DNA of 64,000 nt, taken from Nocardia australiensis (lineage in GTDB: Bacteria > Actinomycetota > Actinomycetes > Mycobacteriales > Mycobacteriaceae). Location of the stretch: assembly GCF_020733705.1 (NCBI RefSeq), contig NZ_JAJFZM010000002.1, positions 62,001-126,000 on the forward strand, in the 5' to 3' direction. The notes below the pieces were generated by a model. It did no database searches. It was not told the DNA's origin and saw only the letters and a list, made by a program, of their open reading frames with translations. Shown here piece by piece: positions 31,101 through 37,379 of the stretch; the first letter of the stretch is position 1; every line of letters starts with the position of its first letter. A program made the position numbers and the translations under genes.

Positions 31101-31248
31101 GTTCCCGCAGAACCAGGACGAGTTTGTTGGCCGAGTCCGACCAGGCGTCGGCTGCCCGCCGCATCGCTTCGATCACCGCGTTCGGTATGTGCCCGAACAC
31201 CATGTCCTGTAGCCCCGGGGGGATCCCGGGAAGAAGTGGCCCTGTCAC
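19180..31248 (-). CDS. Giant WXG100-type polymorphic toxin with two papain-fold domains and an embedded MFS-like membrane domain
   Basis: One unbroken 4022-codon frame. Residues 1-110 are a helical WXG100/CpnT-like head. About 110-310 is Gly/Ala-rich and hydrophobic. A papain-fold domain at about 620-780 has Cys631 (GQRNCVPEAASYI) and His708 (GAHAFAVGKN). A Pro-rich spacer leads to an MFS-like domain at about 1425-1812, with around 12 hydrophobic segments and a motif-A-like AGPLSQLDNRKVLEAL. A second papain-fold domain has Cys1839 (VIRNCAIQVARVF), His1917 (AVDGHTYIIWN) and Asp1937 (IFIYDSD). The C-terminal half holds two related blocks (GIQFTNDPGAT from residue 2149, GIQFSTDPAAT from 2575), an Ala/Glu-rich coiled segment near 3593-3640 and an unassigned final domain. 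GTG at 31248 overlaps the upstream stop (GTGA). ESX secretion is inferred from the WXG100 context. Confidence 0.9.
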   Translation of the reverse strand: MTGPLLPGIPPGLQDMVFGHIPNAVIEAMRRAADAWSDSANKLVLVLRELEESEARALRAATNGVVADALREDYKNLKASTQQLIDHCNSMAKRLYEGANAFELEMYMVKGIACVLAAQLLVDLAFGVAGVPAATAHRITADAGMKAAWSQLVFGMRQLMSRFAAESPMLAMTIRGATRGAVIGGLSMGGVRAVAESIQVAHGHREAVDWHAVKLGAEAGAIGGAVGGGLGSVVAPAVTGLGANAASKAAQNTWRVAGVMAAGVSGGAAGGLAAGMWTGGNLADAVLMGIGGGLLGGVGAGFRAVRTAGHNPAASAGDGGSRAGRELRLNQRRVSEPVTEADEGQVARPDGLTPEMMAAGKEAEAAVAHDLTPENIASMKPQQARAANEFMNNRAEPPAGARRFEPIDKATLQQRADAEARAELDKLNLGEMKLPPNAEGRPPGPGTPPAMLGHGNVHGPQIVSPHPSPPSGGAQSPPGARNATDTVFAPAEGQVSRPTAAPGQVITPEGAVRTSQETPGPGAGADTPTHQRPVAEATPQEPGVRVENEGKVVGSPDEAGGVSTADEVAAPATEPGTAAESTSTHDNSVAQTGQDAPGTTVDRAHGDSPPADDGGGGFVPAHEAGAGQRNCVPEAASYIKEKTENGAIDLSAIGDRPAGSKGVSGDQAARALRGDWLTYSSPQALVEHAQRTNGSIFGGVQFKDAGAHAFAVGKNAQGHIEVHEQVGNIVRRISGNEVVEWRVDTQGRQVGEKTTTRVENAVGRWLRDLTSHVESTHGIAFKADGTAVLPLEPGQAPRGHGPKDLMGYRSDSGATVLDRPVDTPVRNKGAPIDPDAQAAFEAAFARDLAKLFDEGITEVAPPVAPSPAPEANGQGARANSPDVGAADAPAPTSHSVPEGNDLAPQPGRPTAPDATPSASHGPVVDANNPATIPKATDHPLAGVAAEPNSPAAQADPTMTGSDHAPPKPKLDHGADQPTPSSAVPESTPPQSPRPTSETIGPAAQATPQHPAADTNGPTATPKTVPDHTPVPPVPDTPNPIAQATPRTVPEHTPAQQAHPASNATDPAPKAGTPLAATNQSAAQSFTPMPVSDLGPPITNRPQLGSEALEATPNLLGAMNTRPDLDEEEPEEFVQPDPLTFPGPHPGSVPNTYVRPVPNFPETLPQDYTFPKPDYVPLPGVPEPPEDERPEDITPLIPHLPAQSPANLPAKPAPMISPFNVPDELEEPNSPVSPWTGTKPPLEVTPPAHSQDPLLSPRLPATTETPLESPRPSRYATPPDPRTPGAPVPPMSTPPGPNPDSRGEIPDISGVPRIEGPPPLQRTAPDKEVKKGRLSPSVRLTMGEDPDGRRKRKPKKQPKPPIAPPDSAAPPTPAVTPTESKPAKQEQQKHQIPGQPPAEPGEAAQPDESAKSGFLQWIRGKAPRNPQLAEQFLASGLSSGFGNAWTSGISVVLVQADNGSTAMLGGVAAATQVATLGANLIAGPLSQLDNRKVLEALSGAGLLTMLGSGAWVLFDWNGAAWAIAGAMVLTAATDSIVGTISPVFGQQVARNDEEKADATNYSLMERAYASAGGKAAGPFIVGIAPVASFAVNGISKLVNIIVLHYLPSAPPLKADEKASFTDGFRDIVHDPFLLGHLIMSGPAIFANTLGGVQLTKAFVDNNFSAGAMGLVVSGIGTGLILAGFVPDKFAKAMNVKITYPVSLLSLAVSMATLGVSNDPLNLYLSMVAVGAANMFSNKGYARLRNAVVPAPALGGAITTLNIVGTIGGVAAGVAATPMLANLSSLTIGAIDASIFGLTAIAASVLGIATRNHKHEPRPRVDGSTEHPAAEPLPPAVIRNCAIQVARVFRALGDDSSPEPDDTDPKWDADDNWNPLEAVLRTQLRAQSGNANDTLDTAIETVRNRTNGIDTLVAAVDGHTYIIWNVEGKNGDDQIFIYDSDANAARSTKSANGITKHHIDSPIDKPDINTPHIRNIDGDENGQNKWRRPNYSKGTTLYLAYFTNQNGTPTTLPEPPRTRAHSRHPKKLLSHPAGDPNNHESTQPTATNQPPNPLPIANESTTQPHRGADAEIIDHPVEPIVARHEGEHEQGGKSDPRDTPDGPSGSRSEVPTTGRRLIHPPDPAAGPVEEILARTEVGAEAMNGLWKVGAGIQFTNDPGATDSINLRNMTFVIQTHDRSQAEQASTIVGFNALAVAVSAGQLELQPARIRGTDLADYLQSQRLAKAFVLGARAEFDREWTAQGFDPPRTSLGESLENALDGEQKAAYFAAYDAAVGAARQQDSTIEPALLRRIGREAGVIELMSSEWFDGDSREHSREWERWQTNDATDVEYVPPTTESARQLERLVREHKAAQRALLRINEEFDRLRQRVYDHLAVDLPRAYQLLEYEGQSVEDRKAWFELNLLADGMARRAAAEADLARVETAITTNIWHERVDAEVVASGGRWITDQVAIVDGPSPQMLVLDSNDVAANIQAALDADPNIPPTIELGQSPPHVMGFSVQESGGVVARVRTTDLAEELVEAMWSEPSPTFRPDATWGAGQLAKAAATAVDNAWRELDRNDIGRKSRGILQRRDVGIQFSTDPAATVALDTAGGRVIRGRFAGYDPVSNSVVLQYGLDPAEHASELVWAASVIERLHPATGNSLERLTALRDDYVNQMLDVQALAHARAFEFDRLRLDGHHRNLGRESLLSLAYHDAFTAARQIAERAYHQNPTAVANMIGAAARRIAKRGYRQHQEIVATMVDAAAHQAGIRAVRAKLIEAGPLVGGVDYATHYRAEWDSAHGFEPAEGEALPVRPKETLAMWEKLTDQFVMEIETLPMLRESGRFVPEGSAEIAYNRAYENAAGGSGTGAEQAAAKAGRKAVRKYLGNVGFEAAEIAFDVVRHAGDNVGTYRPWPDDAPALPDADPGSGLPTDTPKPAAMSEAAASELASRAIADLMQRNPGGTLLPGHVAEFPDNYLEGPHGRGRKLLVVAATEGRHMDALLTLAASPPIDPEADRIDFPEVLWGSQYRIEYLLVEPGLEGLYDVSPIESAAAEGLYRRPTAEEAPLEMLRIWAGYRLETDPTKPRTDLGFDDWLRQLGPDCFFTLTDSAGLEDRLGELRPDFTVRGFKTVKADPAVTAPHPAEAAYRLHIRQVPLPPPADEAANSVESRRFPQFKKEFVRTSTAIFQVDLKAVGNAWQVAAPLGNNHPADVMARLFQGMADTHVERLLERLQEKLVDGSADLRDLSPPKSRLQQFTDRLTRTEKATPESSGNDRTAKQLGGGSAGGSQPPGVESLFGFDLVEALDLPAQKNSRSAKAQPWLGFMVDPQTGAGWGAPSNDHGPNRNAVVPGEPVTNDELVMGNTRYASVATPSPAEPQQNGRSPWALRGAPSQKAARSPGPTGKAQDQGETRAYSAVDRGGAPQDPSKSSPWRRRGPAPTEPAPTNRAPLEQSKVPPTPSGPWWAPAPEESGLAEHAPKPTHLGPPELMETIELPHSLMVVGPDTVRAAAPQAPRPRGAMPPAPIDIANVTDRPLSRTPDLDLSVAPGSELKKQRSGTPNPWIFTRLGPGDAKHPATPGADHTQRDAAEQEPAAAGSAPEGDAATAVEQGDRSPALIEAERLFAEAEQVLAEAAERLDRNPKQAEAMRAYAEAARGLAEAAEPVLVNTPGGEYALMPKAEPGELSGRAWSESPERHAWELRWIAARSARIGALAAFTGAALEAEALMGLSNTSEGPRLIVQYRERLPGKPVPIWKWVTMRAGSPQQSGGSDSTSRATVIGRPCRSLSLDEILQSLYAALIAARPLLDLDHKLMGPPMITLAERDVWATIPRDGEFGLHFPLCRLQTNLTPPYMRSRLYSDLALDINGSERGYEYLMTDVAERYLSNHAYELLEAYDAGPQTGENRIGRWFTSVVAQMMTAPSDAAPALLHHALQEQVLLDVDTLSPEDQMVQRFASIVHELMDGHYDIGSYLRHRRLPEAQAFIDDVRAAVSKRHPPGAVEQVPVIWTLIQPSSADTATNRPGEPAPSAPESAADIESGK

Positions 31249-32882
31249 CTGGTTTCCGAACGCCCTCGCGCGCTCTCGACGACCAATCGGTGCAGCACTT
31301 TCGCTGGTCCACTGGCCTTGTCACCGCACAGCTCGACCTCGGTGAACGCTTCGACCAATGCCGCGCGGGGTTCGAACCGAGAGTCCGAGAAACACCGGAC
31401 GCTCAGCTGCGCGCGCCATTTCCGGTAGCCGGCAACGATGCCGGCCAGCGTGTCGGTCCGGTTCCATGGCCCGCTGATGCGCCGGTATTCGGCGATCAAT
31501 GTTGCCTGCGCGCGTTCGCGTGCCGAGGGACCCGCAGCCGCCGCTATGACGCGACCGAGGTCGTTGACGATCGTCGAATAGATCAGATGTTCATCGGGTC
31601 CGGGTACCGATACGCCCGATGGAGTTGTGGCAGAGACGATGTCGGTGAGCTTGGCCGGGTCGGCCACGAGGGCGCTGTCGAGAATGAGCCAGCCGACTTC
31701 CCGATTCCACTTCACATCGGACGCCGCGTCGCCGAGCTCGGTGATCTCGATACCGCCGAGCTTCAGGAATGGGTACTTCCCGAGTATGTCGTCGATAGCC
31801 GCCGCGATCTGCCGCACCGAGCGTTCCGCGATGCCGGCGGTCTCGAACCCGACGATCCGCAAGCCATGCCTGGCGGCCAGCTCGCGCGCGGCTGCCATGG
31901 CCGCCTCGTCGGTCCGCACCCGTCGCGGTTGGACCGGAACGGTCTGTGGTCGACGAGTCTTTTTGTCTCGACGGGACTTCGCGTGCTTCGCGGGCGGCGG
32001 CCCCGGCGGCGGCCCGCCGGGCTGTGGCGGAATGACGCGCCCGGGAGGAACACCGCCGGGTGAGTTGCGTGGGCTCGGTGTGCCCGTCCCGGTGGGTGAT
32101 ATCGGTGCCCCCGCCGTGGTGGACGCCGCCGGTGCCGAAGCCCCTTTGCGCTGCCACGGTGTATCCGGCGCAGAGCCCGACCACGGTGTGTCCCAGGGTT
32201 TCCCGGCAGTTGCCGGGCGTTCGGACTTTCCGGACCCGGATGCGCCGCCGGGTGACGCGGAGTCCTTGGGGGTCGGCGGTGCGACGGAGCCGGGTAGCCC
32301 GCCCATCGGCTGCCCGTCGGGCAGTCCTGGTCCGGCGTTCGGACCATAGCCGGGATACTGCGGTTGATTCGGCGCGTACGGACTGCCGTTCGGTGCTGAC
32401 TGTGGCTGTTCGAATCGAGGGGTAGGGCCCGGGGTTCCACTGGGATCCGGGGTGCCGCCCCGGGGATTCGGTGTGGAACCGGGTGGCGCCGCTGGGGATC
32501 GTCCCGGGCTGGGCGGCGGTTGGTTGAATGACGGGGTAGGAGTGTTCCAATCGGGTTGGATGCCATCGAGATCCAGATTGCGGATCTGACTGGCGATGTC
32601 CCGGTCCTGGCTGTGGAACGCGTCGGCGGCGTCGGTGACACCAGCACTGGTGCCGCGCAGGTTGTCGACCAGGTTCGCATAGCCCGCCAGCCCTTTTTCC
32701 GCGTCGGGTTCATAGCTTTCGCCGAAGATGCGGCCCGGCTCGTCGTTGCCCCAGCATTGGCCCTCCGCCGCGAGTGCGGCCTTCAGCCGTGCCAGCTCGT
32801 TGCCGGCCATGTCGGCGAGCGCAGTGAGCTCGGGTGCCAACGCCCGTAGTAGGTCCGGGTCGACCTCCAACGATTCGCCCAT
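31245..32882 (-). CDS. WXG100-domain protein with zincin-like C-terminus lacking the HExxH motif
   Basis: A 545-residue protein. The N-terminal 90 residues are a WXG100-type hairpin with CWGNDEPGRIFGESYEP at the turn. A Pro/Gly-rich linker (about 110-330) follows. The C-terminal 200 residues resemble zincin-like metallopeptidase toxin domains of actinobacteria. Where those have HExGH, this one reads YSTIVNDLGRVI (Asn440 to Arg444), so the zinc site appears lost. Its stop overlaps the start of the giant toxin by 4 nt (GTGA), giving tight translational coupling. The ATG at 32882 is chosen because the WXG100 homology begins there; an in-frame start exists 19 codons earlier. It may be a secretion partner or chaperone of the giant protein. 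Confidence 0.7.
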   Translation of the reverse strand: MGESLEVDPDLLRALAPELTALADMAGNELARLKAALAAEGQCWGNDEPGRIFGESYEPDAEKGLAGYANLVDNLRGTSAGVTDAADAFHSQDRDIASQIRNLDLDGIQPDWNTPTPSFNQPPPSPGRSPAAPPGSTPNPRGGTPDPSGTPGPTPRFEQPQSAPNGSPYAPNQPQYPGYGPNAGPGLPDGQPMGGLPGSVAPPTPKDSASPGGASGSGKSERPATAGKPWDTPWSGSAPDTPWQRKGASAPAASTTAGAPISPTGTGTPSPRNSPGGVPPGRVIPPQPGGPPPGPPPAKHAKSRRDKKTRRPQTVPVQPRRVRTDEAAMAAARELAARHGLRIVGFETAGIAERSVRQIAAAIDDILGKYPFLKLGGIEITELGDAASDVKWNREVGWLILDSALVADPAKLTDIVSATTPSGVSVPGPDEHLIYSTIVNDLGRVIAAAAGPSARERAQATLIAEYRRISGPWNRTDTLAGIVAGYRKWRAQLSVRCFSDSRFEPRAALVEAFTEVELCGDKASGPAKVLHRLVVESARGRSETR

Positions 32883-33638
32883 GCCCGGCTGTCCTTTCAA
32901 CCCTGATTCGGTGGAACCGAGAAGAAGGTTCTCCTCCATCGATTATCGCTGCTTGTTTAACTGTTCCCACTCTTGGGAAAGCTAGTAAGTCGCCCCGGTG
33001 GAGCGGGAATCGTGCAGGGTGCGGACCGGGAGGTCGCGGAGATCCTCGGTCACGACCGCGAGAGCCGAAGGTCAGGGAATCGTTCGAATAGCAGGGGCGG
33101 AGTGCCTGCTTCCCACGCCTTCGCTTTCTCGATGATGGCGTCGCCGACGGTGATGTCATCGGTGGCGCGAGGTCGATGCTGATCATGGCGGCCAGCGGTG
33201 AAAGTCCTTTGCGCAGAATCTGTTTGCCCGCGATTTTGGTGTGTCCGTCGGGGCGCCTTTTTTCTGGTGGCCGTAGACCGGGCGCGGCAGTGAGTCGATA
33301 TCGATGACCTCCCGAACGCCCGCGCCGGCAGCAGATCGACACGGGCGGTCAGGGGTCCTTTCTTCAACTACTCATATCTATCCCGCCCGGTCGGTATTCT
33401 CTTTGGATACGAAAGGCACTGATCAGCGAGGATCCGGACATTATGTCCCGGGGGGCGTGGCCACCGCACGTCGACTCGAACACCCGAACCCTCCGCTGTA
33501 TCGCCGGTGCCGGGGGCTATACATCCCGGCGCTACGGCCGCATCGATCGGCGTTTGCGCGAGTGTGCGGCATGAGGTCCGGAGCCCGGACAACAGGATCG
33601 ATGGCGAACGAACAGCTCTAGTTTGCTGGAGGTGGATG
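32883..33638. other. Intergenic region upstream of the toxin operon
   Basis: It holds an IS1380 remnant (minus strand, about 33110-33330). The rest is without a convincing gene. The toxin-operon promoter and the sulfatase promoter should both lie here; no clear -35/-10 pair was identified. Confidence 0.45.
33110..33330 (-). pseudogene. IS1380-family transposase fragment, frameshifted
   Basis: One minus-strand frame reads VIDIDSLPRPVYGHQKKGAP and, after a shift, another reads GHTKIAGKQILRKGLSPLAA. Together they match a core segment of IS1380-family transposases. Both frames stop soon, so only about 70 codons remain. Confidence 0.7.
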
Positions 33639-35990
33639 ATGGTCAGAAAGTTCGAAGGGCAGGTTGCGCTCGACATACGCGAGTCGGTTCCCGATTGGGG
33701 GCCTTTCGCGGAGCCGACGGCACCGCAGGGTGCGCCGAACGTGCTGTATCTGGTGTGGGACGACATCGGGTTCGGCACCTGGGACGGCTACGGCGGTCTG
33801 GTCGAGATGCCGAACATGAAGCGAATCGCTGATCGCGGTGTCCGGTTCACGCAGTTCCACACCACCGCGCTGTGTTCACCCAGCCGTGCCGCCTTGATGA
33901 CCGGCCGGAACGCGACCTCGGTCGGCATGGCGACGATCGAGGAATTCACCGATGGGTTCCCGAGTATGTGTGGTCGCATTCCGGCCGAAACCGCTTTGCT
34001 GTCAGAGGTATTGGGCGAGCGAGGGTGGAACACGTATGCGGTCGGCAAATGGCATATGACTCCACTGGAGGAGGAGAATCTGGCGGCATCGAAGCGGCAT
34101 TGGCCGCTGGGGCGTGGGTTCGAGCGGTTCTACGGTTTCCTGGGTGGAGAGGCCGACCAGTGGTATCCGAATCTCGTGTACGACAATCACCCGGTCTCGC
34201 AGCCGTACACACCGGAGGACGGGTATCACCTGTCGAAGGATTTGGCCGACAAGTCGATCGAGTTCATCCGCGATTCGAAGGTGATTGCCCCCGACAAACC
34301 GTGGTTCACGTACCTGTGCCCGGGGTGCGGGCATGCGCCGCACCACGTGCCGAAGGAATGGGCCGACAAGTACCGCGGCCGGTTCGACATGGGCTATGAG
34401 AAGTATCGCGAGATCGTGCTGGAGAACCAGAAGCGCATGGGTCTGCTGCCGGAAAACACCGAGCTCTCGCCCGTGAACCCGTACTCGAATGTCACCAGTG
34501 CGGAAGGTAAGCCATGGCCGACACAGGACACGGTGCGACCGTGGGATTCGCTATCGGAAGACGAGAAGCGGCTGTTCTGTCGTCAGGCGGAGGTCTTCGC
34601 CGGTTTCGTTTCCTACACCGACGCGCAGATCGGTCGGCTGCTGGACTATCTCGAGGAAAGCGGCCAACTGGACAACACCATCATTGTCGCGCTGTCGGAC
34701 AACGGGGCCAGCGGCGAGGGCGGCCCGAACGGCACCGTCAACGAGATGAAGTTCTTCAACGGCTACATAGACACGATCGATGACAGTTTGGCGAAGCTCG
34801 ACGAGCTGGGTTCGCCGACCACCTACAACCACTACAGCATCGGCTGGGCGATGGCGTTCAATACGCCATACAAGCTGTACAAGCGGTATGCCTCGCACGA
34901 AGGCGGTATCGCCGACATGTGCCTCATGTCGTGGCCGGCCGGGATGGCGGCCCGCGGTGAGCTTCGCCACCAGTACCTCAACGTCTGCGATATCACCCCC
35001 ACCGTTTACGAACTGCTCGGCATCACGCCCCCGGACACGGTGAAGAATGTGGTGCAGCGTCCCCTGGAAGGTGTCGGTTTCCAGGCGCTGGTCGATGACC
35101 CGGGCGCGGACACGGGCAAGCACACTCAGTTCTATTCGATGCTGGGCACACGCGGGATCTGGCATCGCGGATGGTTCGCCAACACCGTTCATGCGGCATG
35201 CCCGTCCGGTTGGGGCCATTTCGACAAGGATCGCTGGGAACTGTTCCATCTCGAGCAGGACCGCAGCCAGACCCACGACCTCGCCGAGGTTCATCCCGAG
35301 AAGCTGGATGAGCTGAAGGCGCTGTGGTTCTCGGAAGCCGACAAGTACAACGGAATGCCGCTGAACGACCTCGACATTATCTCCGCGATCACCCGCTACC
35401 GCCCGACATACGCCGGTAAGCGGGACAACTACGTCTACTATCCGGGCGCCGCGGAAGTGGGACCGGGTGCGGCGCTGGAGATTCACGGACGGTCCTACGC
35501 ATTGCTGGCCGAGACGACGATTACCGGCACGGACGCCAAGGGCGTGCTGTTCGCCCACGGTGGGCGACTCGGTGGGCACACCCTGTTCGTCCAGGACGGG
35601 TACCTGTACTACATCTACAACTTCCTCGGTGAGGAAGAACAGACCATCGTGTCCGATCGCCCGCTACCCCTTGGCGATCACGTCCTCGGGGTTCGGTACG
35701 AACGTCACGGAACCCGCCCTGACAATTTCACGCCTACCGGTGCGGCCGTCCTGTACATCGATGAGAACCCGGTCGGCTCACTCGATGACATGCGGACCCA
35801 GCCCGTCACCTTCTCCGGTGTGGGAGAAGGGACCCGCGTGGGTCATGACAGCGGTCAGTCCGTTTCCGCGCGCTACCGGTCACCGTTTCCGTTCACCGGG
35901 GGAACCGTCCACCAGGTGGTCGCGGATGTCAGCGGAAAACCCTACGAGGACCTGGAAATGGCGGTGGCTGCGGCCTTTTCGCGCGACTGA
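33639..35990 (+). CDS. Type I sulfatase (arylsulfatase)
   Basis: A 783-residue alkaline-phosphatase-superfamily hydrolase. The maturation motif is CSPSRAALMTGRN, with Cys79 as the residue oxidised to formylglycine. NVLYLVWDDIGFG near residue 30 supplies metal-binding Asp residues and VGKWHM the conserved Gly-Lys-Trp-His block. No signal peptide is visible, suggesting a cytosolic enzyme. Two ATGs are adjacent; 33639 is chosen because GGAGG lies 6 nt before it. The formylglycine-generating enzyme gene starts 11 nt downstream, so enzyme and maturase are co-transcribed. The substrate (alkyl, aryl or sterol sulfate ester) is unknown. Confidence 0.93.
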   Translation: MVRKFEGQVALDIRESVPDWGPFAEPTAPQGAPNVLYLVWDDIGFGTWDGYGGLVEMPNMKRIADRGVRFTQFHTTALCSPSRAALMTGRNATSVGMATIEEFTDGFPSMCGRIPAETALLSEVLGERGWNTYAVGKWHMTPLEEENLAASKRHWPLGRGFERFYGFLGGEADQWYPNLVYDNHPVSQPYTPEDGYHLSKDLADKSIEFIRDSKVIAPDKPWFTYLCPGCGHAPHHVPKEWADKYRGRFDMGYEKYREIVLENQKRMGLLPENTELSPVNPYSNVTSAEGKPWPTQDTVRPWDSLSEDEKRLFCRQAEVFAGFVSYTDAQIGRLLDYLEESGQLDNTIIVALSDNGASGEGGPNGTVNEMKFFNGYIDTIDDSLAKLDELGSPTTYNHYSIGWAMAFNTPYKLYKRYASHEGGIADMCLMSWPAGMAARGELRHQYLNVCDITPTVYELLGITPPDTVKNVVQRPLEGVGFQALVDDPGADTGKHTQFYSMLGTRGIWHRGWFANTVHAACPSGWGHFDKDRWELFHLEQDRSQTHDLAEVHPEKLDELKALWFSEADKYNGMPLNDLDIISAITRYRPTYAGKRDNYVYYPGAAEVGPGAALEIHGRSYALLAETTITGTDAKGVLFAHGGRLGGHTLFVQDGYLYYIYNFLGEEEQTIVSDRPLPLGDHVLGVRYERHGTRPDNFTPTGAAVLYIDENPVGSLDDMRTQPVTFSGVGEGTRVGHDSGQSVSARYRSPFPFTGGTVHQVVADVSGKPYEDLEMAVAAAFSRD

Positions 35991-36001
35991 AGGGAGCGTC
36001 C

Positions 36002-36943
36002 ATGGCGACCGCAATCCGCACCGATGTCCGTCGCGGCATGGTCCGGATACCCGGCGGCAGCTTCGCGATGGGATCAGACGACTTCTTCCCCGAAGAGCGG
36101 CCGGTGCACCGGGTGCGGGTCGATTCGTTCTGGATCGACCCGCACCCGGTGACCAACGCCGCGTTCCGACGCTTCGTGAAGCAGACCGGATACGTCACGG
36201 TCGCCGAACGGATTCCCACAGCCGAGGACTACCCGGACGCGGAGCCGGGGAACCTGCTCCCCGGTGCACTGGTGTTCCGGCCCACCAGTGGACCGGTGCC
36301 GTTGGACAACTGGCGCTGCTGGTGGCGGTACGTCCCCGGGGCAAGCTGGCGTCGCCCGCACGGTCGCGGCAGCACACTCGACGGGCTCGACCGCCGCCCG
36401 GTCACCCAGGTCGCCTACGAGGACGCTGCGGCGTACGCGGCCTGGGCTGGCAAACAGCTACCGACCGAGGCGGAATGGGAGTATGCGGCGCGCGGGGGAC
36501 TGGACGGGGCCGTCTACGCGTGGGGGGACGAGTTCGAACCCACCGGTCGGCGCATGGCCAATATCTGGGTCGGCGCGTTTCCCTGGCAATTCCACCCCGG
36601 CCGAGGACAGACGCGGACACCGGGCACCACGGCGGTCGGCACCTTTTCGCCCAACGGTTACGGCCTTTACGACATGACCGGCAACGTATGGGAGTGGACC
36701 GTCGACTACTTCCACCCCTGGCACCCCAAGTCGGACTGCTGCGCCCCGCGCAACCCGCGGGCGGATACACCCGAACCAGCAGCGCCGCAGCGCTTTCCAT
36801 GCCGCGTCGTGAAGGGCGGCTCGTATTTGTGCGCGGCCTGCTACTGCCTGCGCTACCGGCCTGCCGCCCGACAGGGGCAAACCGAGGACACGGCCACTTG
36901 CCACCTCGGCTTCCGGTGCGTTGTGCGCGAAGCAGCTCCGTGA
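36002..36943 (+). CDS. Formylglycine-generating enzyme (sulfatase maturase)
   Basis: A 313-residue FGE/SUMF1-family protein. It opens with MVRIPGGSFAMGSD, the family signature, and contains LPTEAEWEYAARGG and TGNVWEWTVDYF. The active-site pair is Cys277 and Cys282 in GSYLCAACYCLRYRPAAR, at the 5-residue spacing seen in copper-dependent FGEs. It oxidises the CxPxR cysteine of sulfatases to formylglycine; the target is most likely Cys79 of the adjacent sulfatase. Confidence 0.95.
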   Translation: MATAIRTDVRRGMVRIPGGSFAMGSDDFFPEERPVHRVRVDSFWIDPHPVTNAAFRRFVKQTGYVTVAERIPTAEDYPDAEPGNLLPGALVFRPTSGPVPLDNWRCWWRYVPGASWRRPHGRGSTLDGLDRRPVTQVAYEDAAAYAAWAGKQLPTEAEWEYAARGGLDGAVYAWGDEFEPTGRRMANIWVGAFPWQFHPGRGQTRTPGTTAVGTFSPNGYGLYDMTGNVWEWTVDYFHPWHPKSDCCAPRNPRADTPEPAAPQRFPCRVVKGGSYLCAACYCLRYRPAARQGQTEDTATCHLGFRCVVREAAP

Positions 36944-37379
36944 AAATGTCAGCCACATGCTCGAGTCACCCACGATCGCCTCCCAGCACGGGCCGCGGAA
37001 CGTTGCCTCGCGGAAGCCCCCTGGCTGGAGAACCTCGATCCGCGGCAGTCCATAGGGGTGGAGAACGTCACCCCGATGGAGTCGGAGCCTCCGTAGTACC
37101 TTGCCCCGAAGAAGCGGTCCAGGCGGCTGGGTGGCGGAGCTGAGCTCGTGCCGGACAATTTCTGAGAAACCTGCACGTCAGCGCCGATGAGGCATAGATT
37201 TGACCTGGTGAGGCGTTGCTGCCCCGCAGATCGTGCGATCCACAACGTTTGATTTGGCGCTACTTCTCGCCAACCGCGTAGTGCGACTATTGGCACGCAC
37301 AGACAGGACAGCAGTTCGCGTCGAATCTCCTCAGCAGACCTCAGGTAGTCATCTCGTCCGCGCGACGAAGGGAGCTTTC
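36944..37379. other. Gene-free stretch before the hydratase operon
   Basis: About 435 bp with no convincing ORF, repeat or RNA. A GGGAG Shine-Dalgarno for the next gene is at the right end. Confidence 0.5.

Noticed and set aside
35467..37143. A 558-codon plus-strand frame
   Set aside because: Out of register with the sulfatase and FGE genes it overlaps; Arg/Pro-rich GC-frame shadow.
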